Below the pieces are notes generated by a model that was not told the origin of the DNA, searched no databases, and saw only the letters and a program-made list of their open reading frames with translations. Below are positions 34,997 to 42,775 of a stretch of DNA of 64,000 bases, one piece after another. The DNA is taken from NCBI RefSeq assembly GCF_001552135.1, contig NZ_BCQP01000065.1, positions 1 to 64,000 on the forward strand, given 5' to 3'. Numbering within the stretch: the first letter of the stretch is position 1; every line of letters begins with the position of its first letter. The translations under genes and the position numbers were made by a program. The DNA is from Actinomadura chibensis NBRC 106107. Its GTDB lineage: Bacteria > Actinomycetota > Actinomycetes > Streptosporangiales > Streptosporangiaceae.

Positions 34997-35755
34997 ATGA
35001 CTGTTGAGGTTGATGATTTGGAGCAGCGGGCTGCTGTCCACGCCGCGCTCGGTGAACCCGCCCGGTTGGCGATCGTGGACGCGTTGCTGCTTGGAGACGC
35101 CTCGCCCGGAGAACTGGGTGCCGAACTGGGGGCGCCGTCGAACCTTGTGGCGCACCATCTGCGAGTGCTCACCGAGGCGGGAGTAGTGCGGCGGGTGCGC
35201 TCGGAGGCCGACCGGCGCCGCTGGTATGTGCGGCTGGTGCCCCAAGCGCTGGCGGCATTGTCACCGGCGGCGTGGGCGCCGCCGGTCACGGTGCCGCGGG
35301 TGGTGTTCGTGTGCACCCGCAACTCGGCCCGCTCGCAGTTGGCGGCGGCGTTGTGGACGCATCGCAGCCGTATCCCGGCAGCGTCGGCGGGGACCCGTCC
35401 TGGCCCGGCAGTGCACCGCCGGGCGATCACGGTGGCGCGCCGCCACGGCCTCACATTGAACCGGCGACTGACCCGCCATGTCAGTGACGTGGTCGCCGAC
35501 GACGACCTAGTGGTGGCCGTCTGCGACAACGCCTACGAAGAACTTGGACGCGAGCCGAACCAGCAGCATCAGCGGCAGGCTGCGATGTTGCACTGGTCGG
35601 TGCCCGACCCGGTTCGCGTCGACACCGATGCCGCGTTCGAGGACGCCTACGCCGAGATCGCCGGCCGCGTCGAGCGGCTCAGCGCGGCCGTCAACACCCC
35701 CACCGACCCGATCACGGACCCGGCCCAGACCGATCCCGCCGAGTCGCCCGGCTGA
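34997..35755 (+). CDS. ArsR repressor fused to LMW-phosphatase (ArsC-like) domain
   Basis: The protein has 252 residues. Residues 5-90 are an ArsR winged helix (AALGEPARLAIVDALLLGDA, PSNLVAHHLRVLTEAGVV) without the ELCVCDL-type cysteine pair. Residues 100-225 are a low-molecular-weight phosphatase domain with CX5R loop VCTRNSARSQ (Cys106, Arg112). Arsenate or arsenite sensing could therefore be coupled to the second domain. ATG 34997 fits a leaderless transcript; upstream in-frame starts at 34985 and 34961 overlap the promoter. It is followed after 30 bases by a second ArsC gene. Confidence 0.82.
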   Translation: MTVEVDDLEQRAAVHAALGEPARLAIVDALLLGDASPGELGAELGAPSNLVAHHLRVLTEAGVVRRVRSEADRRRWYVRLVPQALAALSPAAWAPPVTVPRVVFVCTRNSARSQLAAALWTHRSRIPAASAGTRPGPAVHRRAITVARRHGLTLNRRLTRHVSDVVADDDLVVAVCDNAYEELGREPNQQHQRQAAMLHWSVPDPVRVDTDAAFEDAYAEIAGRVERLSAAVNTPTDPITDPAQTDPAESPG

Positions 35756-35785
35756 TCCAGCCCGACCACTGCCTTGGAGCGTCCG

Positions 35786-36442
35786 ATGACCGAGACCTAC
35801 CGCCGCGAAGAACTGAGCGTTGACCAGCAGCACGCGCTCTTCACCGCCGCCCGCACTCTGGCCGAGGAGTTCTCCGGCACCTTCGGCACCGAGACCATCG
35901 ACCGGTTCCTGCACACCGGCTACGACCAGTTCGCCGGACGCGCCAGCGTCCCGCACTTCCTGCCGCTGCTGGCCGAGCGGTTCGCCCGCCAGCGGCTGCA
36001 CGCGCTGGCCCGGGTCGAGGGCAAGGACGCCACCGGCACCCCGATCGTGCTGTTCCTGTGCGTGCACAACGCCGGACGGTCGCAGATGGCACTGGGCTTC
36101 TTCACCCACTTGGCCGAAGACAGGGCGATCGGCTGGTCAGGCGGATCCGAGCCCGGCGACCAGATCAACCCCGGCGCGGTGGAGGCGATGCGCGAGCGCG
36201 GCATCGACATCACCGGCGAGTTCCCCAAGCCATGGACCACTGAAATCGCCCAGGCCGCCGACGTCATCGTCACCATGGGCTGCGGCGACGCCTGCCCCGT
36301 CTTCCCCGGCAAGCGCTACCTGGACTGGACCCTCGACGACCCCGCCGGACAGGGCCTGGACGCCGTCCGCCCCATCCGCGACGAGATCGAACAGCGCGTC
36401 CGCCGCCTTCTCACCGACCTGGAAGTCCGCCTCCGCGCCTGA
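35786..36442 (+). CDS. arsC: Arsenate reductase, LMW-phosphatase type (second copy)
   Basis: The protein has 218 residues and the same layout as the ArsC at 2086: an N-terminal helical domain (LAEEFSGTFGTETIDRFLHT) and a phosphatase domain with LCVHNAGRSQ (Cys92, Arg98), MGCGDACPVFPGKRYLDW and DDPAGQGLDAVRPIRDEIE. By eye it is well under complete identity to the first copy, so it is a paralogue or independent acquisition and not a recent duplicate. GGAG lies nine bases before ATG 35786. No arsenite exporter accompanies it here, so it may rely on Acr3 at 965. Confidence 0.88.
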   Translation: MTETYRREELSVDQQHALFTAARTLAEEFSGTFGTETIDRFLHTGYDQFAGRASVPHFLPLLAERFARQRLHALARVEGKDATGTPIVLFLCVHNAGRSQMALGFFTHLAEDRAIGWSGGSEPGDQINPGAVEAMRERGIDITGEFPKPWTTEIAQAADVIVTMGCGDACPVFPGKRYLDWTLDDPAGQGLDAVRPIRDEIEQRVRRLLTDLEVRLRA

Positions 36443-36730
36443 CTCGACTATCACCCGCATGCCGCCGTTGTCCGCCCCGACCTCGGTGCCCGGCTTCATT
36501 TGCTGCCCAACTTCAGCGCCGTCATAGGCGCAGCCTTGATCGCGGTCTTCCATCCGGTGCCAGGTACAGGTCAGTGATCGACATTTGTGACCGCAGGCGC
36601 GAACGCCCGAAGGTCCCGCGGCCGCCCTGGCAACAGACCTGCAGACAGTCCTGGCAGAGCGGTGCCAGTGCTGATGACCGTGGCCACTCGCGAGCAAGGA
36701 CGAGGATGCAGGAAGTGCCAGTCGTCTCGA

Positions 36731-37312
36731 CTACCGGCCGAAGTAGTTGCGCAGAGCGGCGACGCACGCGGGCTGGCGGACGGAGTCGTGCGGGAATCGG
36801 CGGCGGCACTCGGCGCGCACCCACGCTGGCACCCGATGCTTCTTGCGCGGCTTGAAGGTCCGCGTGGGCAGACGGTGAGGTGTAGACCGCTCCTGAGTGC
36901 GGGGACTCAGGGCGCGAGCGTTCCCCTCGTCATTGTGCGCCCCATTCCGCGGCGAACCGTGCTCGTTCGTGCCGGGCGGTGCTCCCGTACGTCGAAGCGG
37001 ACGATGCGCACGGGCGGGACGGTCGGGTTGCACAGGGCCTGCTGACGGTGGGCTCGCTGGTGCCTTCGGTCGACGGTGGTCGCTCACTTTCGTGCCCGCC
37101 AAGGAGGAACGGTCCGAGGTCTTCGCGCTGGGCGTGCTGCCGGACTGGAGTGCGACCACAGTTCCGGCGGCCGCCAGTACTGCGCCCGCCAGGGGAAGGA
37201 TCATGCGTCGCTTCCAGCGCCGGTGCCCGCGCCTGTGGCGGGGCTCGATCCGCCACGGCTCGTCTGGCTCTGGTGGGCTGTGCTCTTGCGGTCCTGTCGT
37301 GTCCTCAATCAC
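36731..37312 (-). CDS. Hypothetical membrane-anchored basic protein
   Basis: The protein has 193 residues. An N-terminal Arg/His-rich cytoplasmic part (EPRHRRGHRRWKRR) is followed by one hydrophobic segment (MILPLAGAVLAAAGTVVALQ, residues 37-56). A long basic, proline-rich region leads to a compact tail VRAECRRRFPHDSVRQPACV with two cysteines. The tail pattern appears in small actinomycete membrane proteins of unknown role. The GTG start at 37312 has no strong ribosome site, so the start is uncertain. The gene lies between the arsenic cassette and methyltransferase genes on the opposite strand. Confidence 0.55.
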   Translation of the reverse strand: MIEDTTGPQEHSPPEPDEPWRIEPRHRRGHRRWKRRMILPLAGAVLAAAGTVVALQSGSTPSAKTSDRSSLAGTKVSDHRRPKAPASPPSAGPVQPDRPARAHRPLRRTGAPPGTNEHGSPRNGAHNDEGNARALSPRTQERSTPHRLPTRTFKPRKKHRVPAWVRAECRRRFPHDSVRQPACVAALRNYFGR

Positions 37313-37505
37313 CAGTCATGACTACCAAGAGTGATGAGTCGGTGACAACCTGGCTTGCAATCGAGGCATGCCACTCGAATCGGTGAACGAGCCAGGTAGG
37401 GGGCCTTGATGAAAACGTGACCGCGGTCAGAGGTGAAGATCGGGCCCGGTGGCGGTGCTTCATCGGTGCACGGGGATCGGGTGGCCGTCTCGGGTCGCCC
37501 AACGC

Positions 37506-38444
37506 ATGAATCACACACCGTCCGATCCGAACCACTCACCCGCTGAAGCAGGCACCGGCTCCACCGCGCGCCGAATGGTGCCCCTGACCGTCTGGCTGTG
37601 TTCAGACACCAGCACACACCGAACAAACACCAGCACCACGTCCGGCACCGGGACGGCGAGCACCAAGCGCGTGCAGACCAATGCTCGGCCGACGGACATC
37701 TGCCTGCGGCACCGCCAGTCGATCGGCCGGGAACTGGCCCGGCACCTGATCGATACCTGCACCGGTGTTGGGGATCTCGTCGCCGAAGGGTTCACCACCA
37801 GCGAGGCCACCATGCTCGCCAGCGCCGACGCCGACCGCCGCGGCATCGCACTGGTCCCGCACTTCCCACTCGCCCAGCACATCGGCGTCCGCCTGCGCGC
37901 CGCACTGCCCGAGAAGCGATTGAAGTCCGTGGAGATGCGGCCCTGCCGCCCTGATCAGATGGCCCGCGGTTTGGCCGACCACCTCGGCGACGTCGGCCTT
38001 GTCGTCGCCGCTCCGCCACCGTACGAGACCGGCGGTTACGCGTCCCGCCAGGCCCGTGAACGTGGCTGCCCGGCCTGCCGGGCGGATCTCTGGATGCTCA
38101 GCAGCGAGCAACTCGGCCTCTTCCTGGCCGCGTCCTGGAAGGTGCTGCGACCTGGCGGTGTCCTGGCGATCGCCACCACTGCCCGCCACCACGCCGGACG
38201 CCTTATCGACCCGGCACCGCGCATCATCCGCCAAGCCCAGGGTCTGGGGTTCCGCTACGTCCAGCATGTCATCGCGCTCCGCGTGCCCGTCGATGGAGAC
38301 GCCTTGATAGTTCAGGCCGGACCAGGCGATCTGGCTCAACTTCGCGACCCTCGGTCGCGCGCCCTGCCGCCACCGGTCAGCGTCCACGCCGACGTCTGCC
38401 TGTTCCTCAAGCCCAAGAACCAGCAGCACGGGAGCCTCCGATGA
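37506..38444 (+). CDS. Degenerate DNA-methyltransferase-like protein
   Basis: The protein has 312 residues. Its layout follows the downstream methyltransferase but its signature residues are altered. The SAM loop is DLVAEGFTTSEATMLA in place of DPxCGxGTT, and the catalytic site is AAPPPYE (residues 168-174) in place of S/D-PPY. Later structural parts remain (LFLAASWKVLRPGGVLAIAT). It is therefore probably inactive, possibly a DNA-recognition or stabilising partner. The stop overlaps the next gene (ATGA). The start is uncertain: ATG 37506 or 37575; no ribosome site is obvious. Confidence 0.62.
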   Translation: MNHTPSDPNHSPAEAGTGSTARRMVPLTVWLCSDTSTHRTNTSTTSGTGTASTKRVQTNARPTDICLRHRQSIGRELARHLIDTCTGVGDLVAEGFTTSEATMLASADADRRGIALVPHFPLAQHIGVRLRAALPEKRLKSVEMRPCRPDQMARGLADHLGDVGLVVAAPPPYETGGYASRQARERGCPACRADLWMLSSEQLGLFLAASWKVLRPGGVLAIATTARHHAGRLIDPAPRIIRQAQGLGFRYVQHVIALRVPVDGDALIVQAGPGDLAQLRDPRSRALPPPVSVHADVCLFLKPKNQQHGSLR

Positions 38445-39322
38445 GCCACGACGCACTCAACCCGCCCGTGCTGCCGTCGGTACTCGCGACCGGGCAGCGA
38501 CCGTCTCGGCTCCAGCGACAGGGACGTTACACGCCCGAGTCGATGCGTCACCCCGGCAAGATGCTGCCCGCCATCGCCAACCTCGTCATCCGAACGTTCA
38601 CTCGCGCCGGGGACCTGGTCGTCGACCCGATGTGCGGGATCGGCACCACCCTGGTCGAAGCGATCCATCTTGGCCGCAACGCCGCCGGTGTGGAATACGA
38701 GCCCGACTTCGTCCACCTCACGCTGGGCAACCTCCGGCATGCTCACGCTCGGGGAGCGAGCGGGCGTCGGCAGGTTGCCTGCGGTGACGCCCGCAACGTC
38801 GCCACGATCTACCGGGACCTGCACGGCGAGGCCGCGCTGGTCCTCACCTCACCGCCGTACGGGGCGCGCACTCACGGCCACATCCGCTCGGGACGCGACA
38901 ACGGCGGGGGCAAGGTCGTCAAAAACCATCACCGCTATTCCACCGACCGCGGCAACCTCGCATATCGGCCCCTGGCTGCGCTGCTGGATGCCTTCGGACA
39001 GATCCTGCTCGGCAGCGGCATGCTGCTGCGACCGGCAGGAGTCATCGCGGTCACCGTCCGGCCAATCCGCGTGAATGGTGAACTCATCGACCTGCCTGGC
39101 CAGGTCATCGACACCGCTCGCCAGCACGGTCTGGTCCTGACCGGTCGTCACGTAGCGCTACTCGCGGGGCTCAGAGACGGGCGTTTGGTGAGTCGGGCCT
39201 CGTTCTTTCAGATGCTGGAGGCCGGCCGCGCCCGCGACCGCGGCATTCCCGCTTGCGTCACCGCTCACGAAGACCTCCTGATCTTCCAGAAAGCCGCCGA
39301 TCTCGCGGGAGCCGTGCGATGA
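38441..39322 (+). CDS. DNA methyltransferase (N4-cytosine/N6-adenine class)
   Basis: The protein has 293 residues. It has the SAM-binding VVDPMCGIGTTLVEA (residues 60-74), AGVEYEPDF and the catalytic TSPPYG (136-141). The order SAM motif then catalytic motif, with a helical insert after TSPPYG (ARTHGHIRSGRDNGGGKVV), fits class gamma-like amino-methyltransferases, though tRNA methylases of the TRM11 type share these motifs. ATG 38441 overlaps the stop of the degenerate partner. No restriction endonuclease is encoded nearby, so it may protect or mark element DNA. Confidence 0.78.
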   Translation: MSHDALNPPVLPSVLATGQRPSRLQRQGRYTPESMRHPGKMLPAIANLVIRTFTRAGDLVVDPMCGIGTTLVEAIHLGRNAAGVEYEPDFVHLTLGNLRHAHARGASGRRQVACGDARNVATIYRDLHGEAALVLTSPPYGARTHGHIRSGRDNGGGKVVKNHHRYSTDRGNLAYRPLAALLDAFGQILLGSGMLLRPAGVIAVTVRPIRVNGELIDLPGQVIDTARQHGLVLTGRHVALLAGLRDGRLVSRASFFQMLEAGRARDRGIPACVTAHEDLLIFQKAADLAGAVR

Positions 39323-39762
39323 CCGACCAGCGCATTAATGAACGGGTCGGCGAGATGCTCGCGGTCCTGCAACTCGGCTTGTGTGGCCGGTGCGGACGTG
39401 CCAGCTATGAGACCCGCCGCACCGCACGCCACGCCGCCCGCATCGTCGCCCCCGGCGTCCGGTTGCGCGCCTACCGCTGTGGCAGTCCGGCGGGCAGCCA
39501 AGCCTGGCATCTGACCAGCGTGACCGGCCACCGGCAGCACATCACCCCGCCCGTCACCCTTCCGCGCTATGCGACACCCGTCCGGGCGAGCCTTGACCGG
39601 CGCGGACCAGATGAGCGTGCATACCCGCGCCCCGGCACCGATGCCGACCAATGCGGAGCGGCGGATGTGTCTGGTCGCCGGGGCAGTCCCGATCCGCTGG
39701 AGGAAGCCCATGACACCGACCCGCTCCATTCCGGCGTGCGTTACGCCGAGGGGCCGCGGTGA
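39319..39762 (+). CDS. Hypothetical zinc-ribbon-like protein
   Basis: The protein has 147 residues. It has a CxxC pair near residue 28 (LGLCGRCGRASYETRRTAR) and a further Cys about 30 residues on (AYRCGSPAGSQAWHLTS), a pattern of a zinc ribbon. The second half is low-complexity and may be disordered. Small proteins of this kind occur just before Xis/Int genes in actinobacterial integrative elements. ATG 39319 overlaps the methyltransferase stop and its own stop overlaps the Xis-like start, so the run 37506-41579 is one operon. Confidence 0.65.
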   Translation: MTDQRINERVGEMLAVLQLGLCGRCGRASYETRRTARHAARIVAPGVRLRAYRCGSPAGSQAWHLTSVTGHRQHITPPVTLPRYATPVRASLDRRGPDERAYPRPGTDADQCGAADVSGRRGSPDPLEEAHDTDPLHSGVRYAEGPR

Positions 39763-40019
39763 AGGCCGGGCTGACTGCGGCGGAAATCCGTTCACTGCCC
39801 GCCACCATCGACCTGGTCACTGCAGGACGCGTGTTCGGCGTCGGACGCACCAAGGCCTACCAGCTCGCACGGACGGGGGAGTTCCCCTGCCGGGTGCTAC
39901 GCGTCGGCCAAAGCTACCGGGTGTCCACCGCCGACCTGTTGGCTGTACTCGGCCTTACGCCACATCCCTCTGGCCAGACGAGCGCGCACGGGCAGTCGCA
40001 GAAGCCGGAGAAGGATTGA
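39759..40019 (+). CDS. xis: Excisionase-like helix-turn-helix protein
   Basis: The protein has 86 residues. It has the MerR/Xis-type domain: TIDLVTAGRVFGVGRTKAYQLARTG, split here as the helix pair, then EFPCRVLRVGQSYRVSTADLL, the wing. Such proteins bend DNA at the attachment site to favour excision. GTG 39759 overlaps the preceding stop and its stop is directly followed by the integrase ATG, the classical xis-int order. The mate integrase is a tyrosine recombinase. Confidence 0.8.
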   Translation: MKAGLTAAEIRSLPATIDLVTAGRVFGVGRTKAYQLARTGEFPCRVLRVGQSYRVSTADLLAVLGLTPHPSGQTSAHGQSQKPEKD

Positions 40020-41579
40020 ATGGCCGCCCAAGGAAGCACCTACAAGACCTGCGGATGCCGCGATCAGGAAGGCAAGAAGCTGGGGAAACGTTGCCCGAAG
40101 CTCCGGCGCGCCAACGGCCGGTGGAACAGCGCCCACGGCAACTGGAACTACCAACTCGAGCTCCCACCCACCGCCGCGGGCACCCGCCGCAGCCCGCTGC
40201 GACGCGGCGGGTTCCCCACTCAGGACGCTGCTGGGGCCGAACTGGACAAGGCCAAGGAGCTGCTGGCGATCGCCGGTGACGACGAGACCGCGCGAGTACA
40301 GATCGCCGACCTGGTCACGTCCACCGTCCGCGCCACCAAGGCACTTCCAAATCCCGAGACTCTACGACGCAAGATCCGCACTGGGCACGACCTCTCCAAA
40401 ACGATCACGGTCGGCGAGTACCTCGACACCTGGCTGACCGGACGCCGCAATCTGCGCGAAGGCACCAGACGCTCCTATGCCCAGCACATCCGCCTCTACC
40501 TCACACCCCACCTCGGCCACGTCCCGCTCGACCGGCTCCGCGTCCAACACGTCGACCGGATCTTCGACGCCATCGACGAGTACAACCAACTCATCGTCCG
40601 GGCCCGAGAGACGGGGAACCCGAAGTTGCGGGCCAAGGTCAAAGGGCGCCGCGTGGTCAGCGCCGCCACCAAGCAGCGGATCCGCGCCACGCTGCGTGCG
40701 GCGTTGAACAAAGCGATTCGTGAACGGCTGATCGAGGTCAACGTCGCCTCCCTGAGCGAGCTGCCGTCAGGGAAGGCGCCCAAGGCACTGGTGTGGACCG
40801 ACGAACGCATCACCCAATGGGAACGCGACTTCGCCGCCCACATCCAGAAGATGAACGCCCGCCGCAGACACCAAGCCCGGCTCGAACCGCACAAGCGGAT
40901 CGGGGAGAACATCAACCGCCTCGACGCCTACACCGGAGCCCCACGTCCCTCCAAGGTCATGGTGTGGACCCCGGCATTGACCAAACGGTTCCTCGACCGG
41001 GCCTGCCACCACCGGCTCTACGCCCTCTATCACCTGATCGCCTTCCGCGGCCTGCGACGTGGAGAAGCCTGCGGGCTGCGCTGGGCCGACCTGGACCTGA
41101 GTGACGGGACGGCAACGATCCGCTGGCAGATCACCCAGATCGGCCACGAAACCTTCCAAGGAAAACCCAAGACCGAGGCCGGCGAAGCCACCATCAGCCT
41201 CGACTCCACCACCATCAAGGAACTACGCGCCCACAAAGCACGGCAGAACACCGAACGCCTCGCCAATAACGGTATGTGGAACGACACCGGCTTCATCTTC
41301 ACCACCCCCAACGGTGAACCGGTGGAACCCAACGACGTCACCGAACAGTTCCTGCAACTGTCCATGGAAGCCGGACTGCCACCGATCCGGCTCCACGACC
41401 TCCGCCACGGCGCCGCCACCTTCCTGCTCGCCGCCGGATACGACATGAAGGTCGTGCAGGAAACACTACGGCTGTCGTCGCTAGCAATCGCCTCCGACAT
41501 CTACACCAGCGTCCTACCGCAACTCGCGCGCCAATCCGCAGAGGACGCCGCCGCCATCGTCCTCAACACCAAACCGTGA
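40020..41579 (+). CDS. int: Tyrosine recombinase / integrase
   Basis: The protein has 519 residues. The N-terminal SAM-like core-binding region includes TVGEYLDTWLTGRRNLREGT and RSYAQHIRLYLTPHLGHVPL. The catalytic domain shows Arg in FRGLRRGEACGLRWADLDLS, HxLRH in RLHDLRHGAATFLL (His459, His463) and Tyr495 in SDIYTSVLPQ. This is the integrase of the mobile element and should act at a tRNA-type site. The first 40 residues include CGCRDQEGKKLGKRCPKL, a small cysteine-rich head seen in actinobacterial integrases. The ATG directly follows the Xis stop. Confidence 0.92.
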   Translation: MAAQGSTYKTCGCRDQEGKKLGKRCPKLRRANGRWNSAHGNWNYQLELPPTAAGTRRSPLRRGGFPTQDAAGAELDKAKELLAIAGDDETARVQIADLVTSTVRATKALPNPETLRRKIRTGHDLSKTITVGEYLDTWLTGRRNLREGTRRSYAQHIRLYLTPHLGHVPLDRLRVQHVDRIFDAIDEYNQLIVRARETGNPKLRAKVKGRRVVSAATKQRIRATLRAALNKAIRERLIEVNVASLSELPSGKAPKALVWTDERITQWERDFAAHIQKMNARRRHQARLEPHKRIGENINRLDAYTGAPRPSKVMVWTPALTKRFLDRACHHRLYALYHLIAFRGLRRGEACGLRWADLDLSDGTATIRWQITQIGHETFQGKPKTEAGEATISLDSTTIKELRAHKARQNTERLANNGMWNDTGFIFTTPNGEPVEPNDVTEQFLQLSMEAGLPPIRLHDLRHGAATFLLAAGYDMKVVQETLRLSSLAIASDIYTSVLPQLARQSAEDAAAIVLNTKP

Positions 41580-42255
41580 CCGGCTGACCGAACGCGCCGC
41601 TGCGACCGATCACCGAGGTACCAGGGAACGCCCTGACGCAGTAGCGAACCCGGCTCCGGCGCCAACACGATCACACGCACCGCTATCCGGCTTTGTCGGC
41701 GTCACAGTCGCGGCGCCAGGTTGGCGGCGGAGCCGCGCAGCCCGCGGACGGCGCTGGCTTCTACGCGATCGGTCCACTGATCAAAGTCCTTGCTGTGTAG
41801 CTGGACGAGTATCTCGGCGAACTGGAGGGTGAGCTCGGTGGGGGTGCCCGGGATCTGCGGTGCTGGTCAAGGGGCGCACAGCCGTCTGTGGTCAGGGACC
41901 GGTTGCGCTGTCGAGTGAGTTTGGCCGAGACGCGAATCGCGGTGTTCCCGCTGGTACGAGCTGTCGACACATGGGTGCTTATGACTGCACCGCAAAGGGG
42001 AACCTGGTCAGTGCCGTTGCCGTTAGTTGGGCACGCTCGGATCACCCTCTTTCAGCAGGGCGGTAATTTCTCAACGAAAGTATCTTTCGGCGGTTTCGTC
42101 TTGGACCGCTGCAATTGTAAAGAGCCAGTTGATTCTGTCCGACAACGGCCATATTCAAAGATTCTAACTCAGCTACTTGATCAAGCTAGAGGACCTTCAT
42201 ATGCTCATGACAACCCCGCACACCCACCTCCCCCCAACCCGAAAGGGCAGAAGGA
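41580..42255. other. Non-coding region downstream of the integrase
   Basis: About 680 bases. The first part holds a remnant frame (41702-41860) and would be the expected place of an attachment site in simple elements, but no tRNA-like 3' end was found. From about 42,060 the DNA is AT-richer and contains CGAAAG-TAT-CTTTCG (42075-42089) and CTTGATCAAG (42176-42185); it probably carries the promoter of the I36-like gene. Confidence 0.5.
41702..41860 (-). pseudogene. Possible transposase remnant (ISL3-like C-terminal part)
   Basis: Reading the minus strand gives ELTLQFAEILVQLHSKDFDQ, then WTDRVEASAVRGLRGSAANL and a stop. The spacing of LQFAE...W..R...RG.A recalls the C-terminal part of ISL3-type transposases. 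No start codon, no ends and no inverted repeats were found. The call is weak. Confidence 0.3.
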
Positions 42256-42774
42256 ATGGGAACCAAAACGGCAGGTAGCGGGCTGGCAGTGGTCGCAGGG
42301 TTGGTGCTGTGCGCTCTTCCCGCACACGCCCAAGAGATGCCGGGAGACCAGGCCTCTCCTGGTGTTCAGGCTCAGATCAATGACCAGCTCGCCGACTTTC
42401 CCGGTGGTGTGCAGATCAATGCGAACGAAGTGTCCTATCAGGACGGAAAGGTAATCATCACCTTTCCGAGCTCGGCCGGGGCGGCAGCTCCGACCTGCGC
42501 GTCCAACGCGTACTGCTTCTACGACGGAGCCAATTTCGGCGGCCGTAAGCTGACCTTCCGCGACTGCGGCGGAAACCAGTCCCTCACCGACTACGGGTTC
42601 GGGAACAAGACCTCCTCCTGGGAGAACCGGACCAAGCACACCGTGGAGGTCTACGACAAGGACGTAGCTCCCTTCCGGACCCTGTGGCGCGAGGCCCCCA
42701 ACTCGGCGTCCTCACGGGTTGCCGACGACACCTACAACAAGGCCGATTTCTTCCACACCTACTGCGGGGCATGA
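42256..42774 (+). CDS. Secreted I36-like (peptidase inhibitor family) protein
   Basis: The protein has 172 residues. The signal peptide runs to about residue 25 (SGLAVVAGLVLCALPAHAQ). The second half has the I36/beta-gamma-crystallin pattern with CASNAYCFYDGANFGGRKLT, FRDCGGNQSL and C-terminal HTYCG, with even cysteine spacing. I36 relatives inhibit metalloproteases, but many are of unknown function. AAGGA is close to ATG 42256. One base separates its stop from the nuclease gene, so the two are coupled; the N-terminal 50 residues of the mature part are unique. It could assist or regulate the nuclease. Confidence 0.72.
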   Translation: MGTKTAGSGLAVVAGLVLCALPAHAQEMPGDQASPGVQAQINDQLADFPGGVQINANEVSYQDGKVIITFPSSAGAAAPTCASNAYCFYDGANFGGRKLTFRDCGGNQSLTDYGFGNKTSSWENRTKHTVEVYDKDVAPFRTLWREAPNSASSRVADDTYNKADFFHTYCGA

Positions 42775-42775
42775 G

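Noticed and set aside
42176..42185. Palindrome CTTGATCAAG near the I36-like gene
   Set aside because: Ten-base palindromes occur by chance; the flanks do not extend the symmetry, so it is listed only as part of the intergenic description.
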